Assembly (NCBI GenBank): GCA_013823325.1
Contig: PNLY01000011.1
Coordinates: forward strand, 1 to 64,000
Direction of reading: 5' to 3'
Source: Methylobacterium sp.
GTDB lineage: Bacteria; Pseudomonadota; Alphaproteobacteria; Rhizobiales; Beijerinckiaceae
DNA length: 64,000 nt
This document shows, piece by piece, positions 53,584 through 62,161 of the stretch (position 1 is its first letter; every line of letters starts with the position of its first letter). A model generated the notes under the pieces. That model made no database searches. It was not told the origin of the DNA and was given only the letters and a program-made list of their open reading frames with translations. The translations under genes were made by a program, and so were the position numbers.

Positions 53584-54792
53584 ATGAAGGGTCTAGTCTC
53601 GGCGCTCGCCATCGCCACCGCGTTGCTCGGCGCCCTGCCGGCCGCAGCCGAAATCTCGGACGGCGCCGTCAAGATCGGCGTGCTGACCGACATGTCCGGC
53701 GTCTACTCCGACATCACCGGCAAGGGCTCGATCACCGCCGCCCGCATGGCAGTCGAGGACTGCCTGAAGGCCGAATGCCAGGGCATGAAGATCGAGGTCG
53801 TCTCGGCCGATCACCAGAACAAGGCCGATGTCGGCTCGGCGATCGCGCGCGAATGGATCGACAGGCAGGGCGTCGACGTCCTCGCCGACATGTCGAACGC
53901 CTCGCTGCAGCTCGCCATCCCGCCGCTGCTGAAGGACAAGAACCGCGTCGGCCTCTTCCCCGGTGGCACCGCGCGACTGACCGGCGATGCCTGTCAGCCC
54001 GACCATGTCGTCCAGTGGATGTGGGACACCTATGTCCAGGTTGCAGGGATCGCCAACCACCTGACCAAGCCCGGCACAAAATGGTATCTGGTCACCGCCG
54101 ATTACGCGCTCGGCCACCAGCTCGAAGCCGACGCCAAGACCCTCGTCACCGCCAAGGGTGGGAGCTATGTCGGCTCGGTCCGGCACGCCTTCCCGGCGGT
54201 CGATCTGTCCTCGCAGCTCCTGACGGCGCAGGGCTCGGGCGCCGACCTGATCGCACTCGCCAATGCCGGGGGCGACACCGTCGCCGGGATCAAGACGGCG
54301 CGCGATTTCGGCATCGGCCAGGACAAGCAGAAGCTGGTCGCCTTCTTCCTGACCGCGATGGACGTGAAGAGCGTCGGCCTCGCCTCGGCCCAGGGCACGA
54401 TCCTGACCGAGGGCTTCTACTGGAACATCGACGAGCGTACCCGCGCCTTCTCGGAGCGCTTCAAGACGGCGCATGGCGCGGTGCCCTCGGCGATCCAGGC
54501 CGGCGTCTATTCCTCGGTCCGTCACTATCTCAAGGCGGTCGCTGCGGCGAAGTCTGACGAGGCCAAGACGGTGATCGCCAAGATGCGCGAATTGCCGATC
54601 GAGGACGACGTTGTCCGCAACGCCAAGCTGCGCGAGGACGGCCGCATGGTGCACGACTTCTACGTCTTCCAGGTCAAGAAGCCGGCGGAATCGAAGGGCG
54701 AATGGGACCTCTACGACCTCGTCGCCACGATCCCCGGCGACCAGGCCTTCCGCCCGCTCGCCCAGAGCGCCTGTCCGGCGATCAAGAAGTAG
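53584..54792 (+). CDS. Periplasmic binding protein (branched-chain amino acid ABC type)
   Basis: 402 residues with a 22-residue signal peptide ending AAA. GGGAGGAATTCAC precedes the ATG. The Peripla_BP_6 pattern is clear: VKIGVLTDMSGVYSDITGKG, then VEVVSADHQNKADVG-like (EVVSADHQNKADVGSAIARE), and a WYLVTADYALGHQLE segment. It collects a small carboxylic substrate for an importer. No permease or ATPase of this class is encoded nearby, so its partners are elsewhere. It is the last gene of the cyclase-BKACE-SMP-30 operon. Confidence 0.92.
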   Translation: MKGLVSALAIATALLGALPAAAEISDGAVKIGVLTDMSGVYSDITGKGSITAARMAVEDCLKAECQGMKIEVVSADHQNKADVGSAIAREWIDRQGVDVLADMSNASLQLAIPPLLKDKNRVGLFPGGTARLTGDACQPDHVVQWMWDTYVQVAGIANHLTKPGTKWYLVTADYALGHQLEADAKTLVTAKGGSYVGSVRHAFPAVDLSSQLLTAQGSGADLIALANAGGDTVAGIKTARDFGIGQDKQKLVAFFLTAMDVKSVGLASAQGTILTEGFYWNIDERTRAFSERFKTAHGAVPSAIQAGVYSSVRHYLKAVAAAKSDEAKTVIAKMRELPIEDDVVRNAKLREDGRMVHDFYVFQVKKPAESKGEWDLYDLVATIPGDQAFRPLAQSACPAIKK

Positions 54793-54802
54793 CCGCACGT
54801 TC

Positions 54803-55552
54803 TCAGGCGACGCGGCGCAGCTCCTCCTGGGTCACGCCGAGGCTGCTCAGCAACTCGCTGCGCACCTCGGCGAAGCGGCGCTGCCGTGGCCCCGCCTCGG
54901 CCGGCAGCTCGACCTTGAGATCGACGATGAAGCGGCCCTGATCGAGCACCAGCACGCGCTGGGCGAGATGGATCGCTTCGTCAACGTCATGGGTGACGAG
55001 CAGCACCGCCGGGCGATGGCGGGCGCAGAGATCGAGCAAGAGCGCCTGCATGCGTAGGCGGGTCAGCGCATCGAGCGCGCCGAAAGGCTCGTCGAGCAGC
55101 AGCAGCTCCGGCTCGCGCACCAGCGAGCGGGCCAGCGCCGCGCGCTGCTGCTCGCCGCCGGAGAGCTGCATCGGCCAGGCCCGCGCCCGCGCCGTCAGCT
55201 CGACCTCGGCGAGGGCGTGCAGGGCGCGCTCGCGCGGCGTTTGCCCCTTTAGCCCGAGCGAGACATTGTCGACGACGCTCTTCCAGGGCAGCAGGCGCGC
55301 ATCCTGGAAGACGACCGAGACCGCGTCGGGTGTGCCGAGCCGGCCGGAGCCGGGCACGCCATGGTCGAGCCCGGCGAGCGCCCGCAGGAAGGTGCTCTTG
55401 CCGGAGCCGGAGCGACCGAGCAAAGCGACGAACTCGCCGCGGCCGATGTCGAGGTCGACACCGTCGATGATGGTGCGCTCGCCATAGCGGCGGGTGAGGC
55501 CGCGGACTTCGACGACCGGCGGCTGGTTCAGTCGGCCAGAATCTTGCGCCAT
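54803..55552 (-). CDS. ABC transporter ATP-binding protein (SsuB/TauB type)
   Basis: 249 residues from ATG 55552, which overlaps the permease end by 25 bases. Walker A is LLGRSGSGKSTFLRALAGL; the signature is LSGGEQQRAALARSLV; Walker B is LLLLDEPFGALDA, followed by the switch His in LLVTHDVDEAIHLA. This is the ATPase of a nitrate/sulfonate/taurine-type importer and is the last gene of the operon that begins with the monooxygenase at 58857. Confidence 0.93.
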   Translation of the reverse strand: MAQDSGRLNQPPVVEVRGLTRRYGERTIIDGVDLDIGRGEFVALLGRSGSGKSTFLRALAGLDHGVPGSGRLGTPDAVSVVFQDARLLPWKSVVDNVSLGLKGQTPRERALHALAEVELTARARAWPMQLSGGEQQRAALARSLVREPELLLLDEPFGALDALTRLRMQALLLDLCARHRPAVLLVTHDVDEAIHLAQRVLVLDQGRFIVDLKVELPAEAGPRQRRFAEVRSELLSSLGVTQEELRRVA

Positions 55553-56406
55553 GGCAGAGCCTTTCGGGTGATGAAGCGGACGAGCCAATCCGAGCTCAGG
55601 CCGAGCGCGGCATAGACGGCGAGGCAGAGGATGATGACCTCGGTCTGGCCATAGGTGCGGGCGAGATTGATCATGTAGCCGAGGCCGGAGGTGGCGTTGA
55701 CCTGCTCGACCACGACGAGGGCGAGCCAGGAATAGGTGACGCCGAAGCGCAGGCCGAGCAGGAAGCCGGGCAGCGCCGCCGGCAGCACGACATGGCGCAG
55801 GAACTGGCCGTTGCTGAGGTCCAGCGTTTCGGCCAGCTCAATGAAGCGGGCATCGGTCGAGCGCAGGCCGTCATGGGTCTGGATATAGATCGGCGCGAAG
55901 GTGATCAGCGCGATCGTCAGCACCTTCATGCCCTCGCCGATGCCGAACCAGAGCATCAGCAGCGGGATCAGCGCCAGCGCCGGAATGGCGCGCTTGATCT
56001 GGATCGGGCCGTCGACGAGGTATTCGCCGATTCGGCTGAGGCCGGCGATGACGCCGAGCAAGGCGCCGGCGACGATGCCCCAGAACAGCCCCCAGAAGGA
56101 GCGCTGGAACGAGGTCCAGAGGTTTTCCTGCAGGCGTCCGTCCTGGATCAGCTCCCAGCCGGTGGTCGCCACCGTCCAGGGCGCCGAGAGGATGCGGTCG
56201 TCGATGAAGCCGGTCGCGGAGCCGATGCTCCAGAGGATCAGCAGCAAAGCGGGGCCGAGCGCGGCGCCATAGGGGATCGGACGGCCAGGGCCGAGCTTGC
56301 GCCGGCGGCGCGGCGTCTCGGCGGTGGCAGCAGGCTGGCTGCGGGCGAAGTTGAGCCAGGCGGGATCGACGGCGCCCTGCCCGCCGGTGAGCGAGAGATC
56401 GGCCAT
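55528..56406 (-). CDS. ABC transporter permease (SsuC/TauC type)
   Basis: 292 residues from ATG 56406 (AGGGAGA 7 bases before; ATG 56412 also possible). After a 50-residue cytoplasmic N-terminus there are six predicted membrane segments. The coupling motif for the ATPase lies in FIELAETLDLSNGQFLRHVV, then LPAALPGFLLGLR. This matches sulfonate-type permeases. The following ATPase gene overlaps its end, and the binding-protein gene stops 2 bases before it. Confidence 0.92.
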   Translation of the reverse strand: MADLSLTGGQGAVDPAWLNFARSQPAATAETPRRRRKLGPGRPIPYGAALGPALLLILWSIGSATGFIDDRILSAPWTVATTGWELIQDGRLQENLWTSFQRSFWGLFWGIVAGALLGVIAGLSRIGEYLVDGPIQIKRAIPALALIPLLMLWFGIGEGMKVLTIALITFAPIYIQTHDGLRSTDARFIELAETLDLSNGQFLRHVVLPAALPGFLLGLRFGVTYSWLALVVVEQVNATSGLGYMINLARTYGQTEVIILCLAVYAALGLSSDWLVRFITRKALPWRKILAD

Positions 56407-56408
56407 GC

Positions 56409-57422
56409 TCATTCTCCCTGATAGGCCGCGCCGGCGACCTGCTCGAAGCGCCGGTCGAACAGCGTGGCCGCCTTGAGCACCGGTTTCTTCAGCTCGGCGG
56501 CGAGGAGGTCGATCGTCTCCTGCTGGCGCTCGATCGCCCCGTTCCAGTCGAGCGGCACATCGGGGTCGCCGTTCGATTCGACCAGGAAGCGGCCGGAATC
56601 GGCCTTCAACCCCTGGTCCTTGACGTAGTAGCCCTTGATCCACTCCTCGGGATGGGTCTCGACCCATTTCGTGGCGCGGCCCCAGGCCTGGACATAGGCA
56701 CGAACCGCCGCCGCCTTGCCGGGGTCCTCCAGCGAGGATTTCACCACATAGAGATAGGCGGGATCGTCGCGCAGGCCGTGTGGCAGCGCCCTGGCGCCGT
56801 CGCGCTCGTAGTTCTGGACGAAGCGCTGCTTGTTCGCCTCGGCGATCGGCGCGGCGTCGACGAGCTTGCTGGCGAGCGCGTTGACATAGGCATCGCCGAC
56901 ACTCGGCAGTTCGACGAGCTGGACTTCGTCATGCCGGAGGCCCAGCTTCTTCAGCACGCGCAGCACCAGCGCGCCCTGGGCCTGGCCGGGGCTGAAGGCG
57001 ATCTTGCGGCCCTTGATGTCCGCGAGCTTGGCGATGCCCGAGCCGGGCGCCGTGGCGATCACATAGATCGGATGGCCGACGGGGTCGCGCCGGAACTTGG
57101 CGGCGACGATCCGGACGTCGAGGCCGGTCCATTGCGCATGGATCGGCGGGATGTCGGCGACGGCGCCGATATCGAGCGCCTTGGCCCGGAAGGCTTCGAT
57201 CGTCTGCGGACCGCCGGAGATGTTGGCCCATTCGACCTTGAAGGGCAGCTTGGCGAGTTCTCCCGACAGGGCGAGCGCGACCCTGGTCTGCGGATCGCCG
57301 ATCACCAAGGTCGTGCCCGGAGGAATGCGGTCGGGGATCGGCGCGCTGTCCGGCAGGGGCTGGGCTATGGCTGGGCCGGCCAGCAGGGCGGCTGCAAGGG
57401 GCAGGAGATAGGTCAGCTTCAT
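56409..57422 (-). CDS. Aliphatic-sulfonate-type substrate-binding protein
   Basis: 337 residues with a signal peptide ending AIA (about residue 20). The mature part follows the SsuA/NMT1 pattern: LVIGDPQTRVALALSGELAK, then PFKVEWANISGGPQTIEAFR, then ALDIGAVADIPPIHAQWTGLD. It binds an organosulfur or similar anion in the periplasm for the permease/ATPase encoded next. The real substrate cannot be told from the sequence. The usual start choice is ATG 57422, six codons into the open frame. Confidence 0.88.
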   Translation of the reverse strand: MKLTYLLPLAAALLAGPAIAQPLPDSAPIPDRIPPGTTLVIGDPQTRVALALSGELAKLPFKVEWANISGGPQTIEAFRAKALDIGAVADIPPIHAQWTGLDVRIVAAKFRRDPVGHPIYVIATAPGSGIAKLADIKGRKIAFSPGQAQGALVLRVLKKLGLRHDEVQLVELPSVGDAYVNALASKLVDAAPIAEANKQRFVQNYERDGARALPHGLRDDPAYLYVVKSSLEDPGKAAAVRAYVQAWGRATKWVETHPEEWIKGYYVKDQGLKADSGRFLVESNGDPDVPLDWNGAIERQQETIDLLAAELKKPVLKAATLFDRRFEQVAGAAYQGE

Positions 57423-57510
57423 CTGATATCCTCTGGGCATGCGTCATCGCTGGCGGGCGAGGCCCGCGCCGCGTCGGGCATTGGGAAGGGGGGCAGGGAC
57501 GCCAGGCGCC

Positions 57511-58857
57511 TCAGGCGCTCTTGCGCCGGGCCTCGGCATAACCGCTGTCAGGCCGCGGCAGTCCGAAATGGTCGCGCAATGTCGTGCCGGAGTACTCCTG
57601 CCGGAACAGGTCGCGCTTGCGCAGGATCGGCACGACCTCGGCGACGAAATGGTCGAAGCCGCCGGTGAGATAGGGCGGCATGACGTTGAAGCCGTCTGCT
57701 GCGCCCTGCTCGAACCAGCTCTGGATCTCGTTCGCGACATGCTCGGGCGTGCCGACGACGACGCGATGGCCGCGCGCGCCGGCAAGGCGCCGGATCAACT
57801 GGCGGATGGTCGGGTTCTCGCGGTCGACGATGTCGACGACGAGCTGGAAGCGGCTCGCCAGCCCCTTCGGCCCGTTGATGTCGATGATGTGGCGGGGCAC
57901 GGGCCCGTCGAGATCATAGCCGCTGAGGTCGACGCCGATCAGGCGCTTGAGCTGGTCGAGCGAGGCGGCGGGCTGGATCAGATCGTCGATCTCCTCCTCC
58001 AGCCGCTTCGCCTCGGCCTGCGTCGAGCCGAGGAAGGGACTGATCCCCGGCAGGATGCGCAGGTGCTCCGGCCGGCGGCCGAGAGCGGCAGCGCGCGCCT
58101 TGATGTCGGAATAGAACTCCTGCGCGCTTTGCAGCGTCTGGTGCGCGGTGAAGATCGCCTCGGCGAACTGGGCCGCGAAGGAGCGGCCATCCTCCGACGA
58201 CCCGGCCTGGACATAGACCGGCCGTCCCTGCGGCGAGCGCGAAATGTTGAGGGGACCACGGACGCGGTAATGCTTGCCGACATGGTCGATGCGATGGACC
58301 TTGTCGGCGTCGGCGAAGACGCCGCTCCGGGGATCGGCGAGGAGGGCGTCGTCCTCCCAGCTGTCCCAGAGCCTGGTGACGACATCGAGGAATTCGCGGG
58401 CCTTCTCATAGCGTTCGCCATGCGGTGGATGCTCGGGCAGCCCGAAATTTTGGGCGGCCCCGGCATCGCTTGTCGTGACGATGTTCCAGCCGGCGCGGCC
58501 GCCGCTGATATGGTCGAGCGAGGCGAAGAGGCGGGCGAGGTTGTAGGGCTCGTTATAGGTGGTCGAGGCCGTGCCGATCAGACCGATCTTTTCGGTCGCC
58601 GCTGCGATCGCGGTCAGCCAGGTCACCGGCTCCAGGCGAACGCGGGAGGAATACCGGACATTCTCCGCCAAAGACGGCCCGTCGGCGAGGAAGACCGCAT
58701 CGAACTTCGCGGCCTCTGCCTTCCGCGCCAGCTCCTGATAATAGCGGATGTCGAGTACCCGCTCCGGTTCCGACTCCCTGTAGCGCCAGGCGGCCTCGTG
58801 ATGGCCGCCGGGATAGATGAACAGGTTGAGCGTGAGCTGGCGGCCGGCATTGGACAT
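57511..58857 (-). CDS. LLM-class flavin-dependent monooxygenase (NtaA/SnaA/DszA family)
   Basis: 448 residues from ATG 58857. The luciferase-like TIM barrel shows the NtaA/DszA pattern: LNLFIYPGGHHEAAWRYRES, then YYQELARKAEAAKFDAVFLA, GTASTTYNEPYNLARLFASL, SGGRAGWNIVTTSDAGAAQN, and the terminal region TGGFDHFVAEVVPILRKR. These enzymes use FMNH2 supplied by a separate reductase to oxidise chelators, sulfones or sulfur compounds. Upstream of the sulfonate-type transporter it probably releases sulfur or nitrogen from the imported compound. No reductase gene is next to it. Confidence 0.92.
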   Translation of the reverse strand: MSNAGRQLTLNLFIYPGGHHEAAWRYRESEPERVLDIRYYQELARKAEAAKFDAVFLADGPSLAENVRYSSRVRLEPVTWLTAIAAATEKIGLIGTASTTYNEPYNLARLFASLDHISGGRAGWNIVTTSDAGAAQNFGLPEHPPHGERYEKAREFLDVVTRLWDSWEDDALLADPRSGVFADADKVHRIDHVGKHYRVRGPLNISRSPQGRPVYVQAGSSEDGRSFAAQFAEAIFTAHQTLQSAQEFYSDIKARAAALGRRPEHLRILPGISPFLGSTQAEAKRLEEEIDDLIQPAASLDQLKRLIGVDLSGYDLDGPVPRHIIDINGPKGLASRFQLVVDIVDRENPTIRQLIRRLAGARGHRVVVGTPEHVANEIQSWFEQGAADGFNVMPPYLTGGFDHFVAEVVPILRKRDLFRQEYSGTTLRDHFGLPRPDSGYAEARRKSA

Positions 58858-59276
58858 CGCGCACCTCGCATCGAATGAATGATCTGAGGGCGTACGCAAG
58901 TAGCGTCCCCGTTCATTTACGATGGCGTTGGGTGACACATATGGTCAAGAGAAGTGTTTTTTAAAAAGAACGGTTTGCCCGGGAGATTATTATTCTGCCG
59001 TTATCCCACTATCTGGGCGGAGCACTGGGCCCGGATTGGAACAAACAGTTTGAGTGCCATTGCTTTTATGGGATTATCATCCCTGACTGCGTCGGAAATT
59101 CAAAAGGACCTTCCCATTGTGGACCCGTGCGCGCCAGAGAGGGCAGGGTGCACACGGCAAGGCATCGACCAATGGCTGCGCCTGGAAATGGGGCAGATCA
59201 AAATCTCCGGATGGGACGGGCTGCAGGTGACTTCGCTCAGGCATCCCGGCAGGATCACGCCGGTTAGGAGTTCTTG
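58858..59276. other. Intergenic region, relatively AT-rich
   Basis: About 420 bases between the divergent monooxygenase and lipoprotein genes. The part 58930-59090 is clearly less GC-rich than the surroundings. A 107-residue frame exists but has no ribosome site or recognisable protein. Promoters for both sides are expected here; I cannot place them. Confidence 0.5.
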
Positions 59277-59477
59277 ATGACAAAATTCTTCGTGGCGGTG
59301 TGCTGCATGCTGTTGGCCGGTTGTGCCGCCACCGGCATGTCGGCGGGCGTCGATCCAATGCAAAGCGATGGATCGACCTATGTGCCGTCGAATGGCGCGG
59401 CGACCTACGTACCGTCAGCCGATGAGCGCCCGACCTCGACCTGCACCATGCGCGGACAGAGCGCCGTATGTCGGTGA
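59277..59477 (+). CDS. Small lipoprotein (66 aa)
   Basis: TTAGGAGTTCTTG precedes the ATG. The signal peptide ends in the lipobox LAGC (Cys at about residue 16). The mature part is short, rich in Ser, Thr and Pro, with a repeated TYVPS segment (TYVPSNGAATYVPSADE) and two Cys near the end. This is a small outer-membrane or periplasmic lipoprotein of unknown role, found next to the tRNA-Ala gene. Confidence 0.75.
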   Translation: MTKFFVAVCCMLLAGCAATGMSAGVDPMQSDGSTYVPSNGAATYVPSADERPTSTCTMRGQSAVCR

Positions 59478-59552
59478 GCGCACGGTAGCGACCGCCTCCG
59501 TGAAAGATGTTGCTGGCCGACTGGCAACGAAGCCCGGCGCGGAACAGCGCAA

Positions 59553-59589
59553 AACAAAACAGAAGAACCGGCCGCGATCGGGGCCGGTT
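59553..59589 (-). terminator. Terminator of tRNA-Ala
   Basis: AACCGGCC and GGCCGGTT (59566-59573/59582-59589) pair perfectly. On the minus strand the hairpin is followed by a T-rich tail (CTTCTGTTTTGTTTTG). It lies 33 bases after the tRNA. Confidence 0.8.
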
Positions 59590-59622
59590 GTAGCTTCATG
59601 CAACGATCGATGAAAAGAGATT

Positions 59623-59698
<76 letters not shown>

Positions 59699-59887
59699 AC
59701 TTGGCCGGCCTTCTTGGGGAAAGGCCGGGAAATCGTCGCTGACCGAAGGCTCTTTCGAGGCGGTCCGCGCTCGTCGCCGCAGCGACGAAGCGCTCTATAG
59801 GCAAGCTTGCGCCAAGACACAAGCACTGATGTCACGTTATCGTCGCGCTTTTTTCAGGAGCGCGATCTGACGCGATTTTGGCGCCGC

Positions 59888-60289
59888 TCAGGCGTCCTCG
59901 TCACCCTCGATGTCGCCATCGATCAGGTCGGAGACATCGTCGTCGCCTTCCTCGTCCTCTTCCAGGAAAGTGTCGTCGTCATCGCCGGCGACGCCGTCAT
60001 CCTCGATCTCGATATCGTCGTCGCTGGTGACCACCGGCTCCTTCTCGGCAGCCTCGGCATCGGCGTCGTCGAGCGAGACGAGCTCGACCGCGCCGTCGGC
60101 GACCTCCGTCTCGTCCTCGTCATCGGCCGGCTTGGGCGCCGGGGCGGCAGCCTTGGCCTGCGGCTCGAACAGCGAGCGCGGATAGGACTGGCCAGTATAG
60201 GGCGAGACGATCGGATCCTTGTCGAGATCGTAGAATTTGCGGCCCGTGACCGGGCAAACGCGCTTGGTACCAAGTTCCGGTTTCGCCAC
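59888..60289 (-). CDS. FYDLN-acid family protein (TIGR02300)
   Basis: 133 residues. The N-terminal 40 residues are strongly conserved in alphaproteobacteria: KRVCPVTGRKFYDLDKDPIV then SPYTGQSYP, with FYDLD where FYDLN is usual. The C-terminal 80 residues are almost all Asp, Glu, Ala and Val, giving an extremely acidic tail. A short zinc-ribbon-like start and an acidic tail suggest a nucleic-acid- or protein-binding role, but none is established. It is divergent from cmk and follows tRNA-Ala. Confidence 0.92.
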   Translation of the reverse strand: MAKPELGTKRVCPVTGRKFYDLDKDPIVSPYTGQSYPRSLFEPQAKAAAPAPKPADDEDETEVADGAVELVSLDDADAEAAEKEPVVTSDDDIEIEDDGVAGDDDDTFLEEDEEGDDDVSDLIDGDIEGDEDA

Positions 60290-60482
60290 GGCGTCGGACC
60301 TTCAAGTTCATACAGGGTTCGTAAAAAGCAGGGGCGTCCGTTAGTCGGGCGAAGCGTCGCTGTCAAATATTGATTTGGCGGCGACGCGACCCGGCGACAC
60401 CGGGTGCAAAACCGCTTCGCATCCGCGCGCCCCGTGCTTTAGAACTCAGCCTTCACCAGAGCACTGACGAAAGACGAGAATC

Positions 60483-61157
60483 GTGCCCGCAGCCCAGCCG
60501 ATAGCCTCCTCCGCCAAGCAGGCCGATCGGCTCGTGATTGCCGTCGACGGGCCGGCGGCTTCCGGCAAGGGAACCTTGGCGCGCCGGCTCGCCGCCCATT
60601 ACGGCCTGCCCTATCTCGACACCGGCCTGCTCTACCGCATGGTGGCCCGCACCATGCTCGATGCGGGCGAGCCGCTCGACGATGTGCAGGCCGCTGCGGC
60701 GAGCGCCGCGGGCTTCGACGATGCGGCAATCGACGAATCGCGGCTGCGCGGGCGCGAGATCGGCGAGGCAGCCTCGGTGGTGGCGGCGATCCCTGCCGTC
60801 AGGCGTGCCCTGATCGACCGGCAGCGCCGCTTCGCCGCGGCAGGAGAAGGCGCGGTGCTCGACGGGCGCGACATCGGCACGGTGATCTGCCCGGATGCGA
60901 CCGTGAAGCTCTTCGTCACCGCGACGCCGGAGGTCCGCGCCGCGCGCCGGCACAAGGAACTGGCGGGGCGGGGCGAGGCCGCGACGCTGGATGGCATCCT
61001 GGCCGACATCCGCCGGCGCGACGCCAGGGATTCCGGCAGGGGTGATGCGCCTCTCAAGGCGGCGGAGGATGCGGTTCAGCTCGACACCTCGGCGCTCGGC
61101 GTCGAGGAGGCCTTCCAGGCGGCCCTTGCCATCGTCGAGGATCGCCGGCGCGGATAG
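60483..61157 (+). CDS. cmk: Cytidylate kinase
   Basis: 224 residues from GTG 60483. The P-loop is [17 protein letters not shown] (about residues 21-37). Then come [34 protein letters not shown] and the lid [14 protein letters not shown]. It phosphorylates CMP and dCMP. In many relatives cmk lies between aroA and rpsA; neither is next to it here. The gene stands alone. Confidence 0.95.
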   Translation: MPAAQPIASSAKQADRLVIAVDGPAASGKGTLARRLAAHYGLPYLDTGLLYRMVARTMLDAGEPLDDVQAAAASAAGFDDAAIDESRLRGREIGEAASVVAAIPAVRRALIDRQRRFAAAGEGAVLDGRDIGTVICPDATVKLFVTATPEVRAARRHKELAGRGEAATLDGILADIRRRDARDSGRGDAPLKAAEDAVQLDTSALGVEEAFQAALAIVEDRRRG

Positions 61158-61339
61158 TCCTTCAGGGTACTGGCTTATCCAGGTCGATGCTCATTTTTCC
61201 GGCTTGAACTCGCGTTTTCGTGCTTTGCGCGAATCGAAACCGGGCGCAGACTTCGACGACATTCGTTTGAAGCCTGCCTTCGTCCGAAACTCGGCCTCCT
61301 TTCGGCGTCACGCTTCGACGACAGATGATGGAGGTTTCG

Positions 61340-62158
61340 ATGCGGCGCTGGCTGTTCGGTCTCTTTTGTCTCGCTGCCGCCGGGGCTTGGCCCGCCTCCG
61401 CCCCCGATGCTCAGCAAGCGGCTGCGCCACCCGAGGAGGTCGACGTCGCGCTGGTGCTGGCGGTCGACGTCTCCTATTCGATGGACCTCGACGAGCTCGC
61501 GCTGCAACGCAACGGCTATATCGAGGCGTTTCGATCGAAACAGCTGCACGATGCCATCGCCAAGGGGGCGATCGGCAAGATCGCCGTTACCTATTTCGAA
61601 TGGGCCGGCGGCGATTTCCAGCACATCGTCCGGCCCTGGACAGTGATCGAGACGCCGCAATCGGCGATCGCCTTCGCCGAGGAGCTCGGCGAGGCCCCGA
61701 CCCGGCGGGGCCGGCGCACCTCGATCTCCGGCGCGATCGACCTTGCCGTCGCCCTGCTCGAGAAGAGCAATGTCGCGCCACTGCGCCGCGTCATCGACAT
61801 CTCCGGCGACGGCGCCAACAATGACGGGCGCCCCGTGACCGCCGCACGCGACGCGGCGCGCGACAAGGGCATCTCCATCAATGGCCTGCCGGTCATGCTG
61901 AAGCAGGCGAGCTATTTCGATATCGACAATCTCGACGTCTACTATGAGGACTGCGTCGTCACCGGCGTCGGCGCCTTCGTGATCCCGATCCGCGAGCGCC
62001 ATCAGTTCGTCGATGCGACCAGGACGAAGCTGGTGCGCGAGATCGCCGAGATGCCGGCCTCCGGCTCCGAGGCCCTGATCCAGAAGGCGCAGGCCAAGCC
62101 GCCGCGCATCTCCTGCATGCAGGGCGAGCGGCAATGGCGCGACCGGATGGGGAACTGA
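61340..62158 (+). CDS. DUF1194 (von Willebrand A-like) exported protein
   Basis: 272 residues from ATG 61340, with GGAGG 5 bases upstream. The signal peptide ends near PDAQQ (about residue 28). The VWA-like domain starts VDVALVLAVDVSYSMDLDEL, an intact metal-ion adhesion motif (DxSxS). DISGDGANNDGRPVTAARD holds a second metal-site segment. DUF1194 proteins are periplasmic in Hyphomicrobiales; their partner is unknown. It converges on the drug exporter gene 3 bases away. Confidence 0.9.
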   Translation: MRRWLFGLFCLAAAGAWPASAPDAQQAAAPPEEVDVALVLAVDVSYSMDLDELALQRNGYIEAFRSKQLHDAIAKGAIGKIAVTYFEWAGGDFQHIVRPWTVIETPQSAIAFAEELGEAPTRRGRRTSISGAIDLAVALLEKSNVAPLRRVIDISGDGANNDGRPVTAARDAARDKGISINGLPVMLKQASYFDIDNLDVYYEDCVVTGVGAFVIPIRERHQFVDATRTKLVREIAEMPASGSEALIQKAQAKPPRISCMQGERQWRDRMGN

Positions 62159-62161
62159 GGC

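Noticed and set aside
58954-59277. A 107-codon frame in the AT-rich gap before the lipoprotein gene
   Set aside because: No ribosome site, no known domain, and it ends at the start of a better-supported gene.
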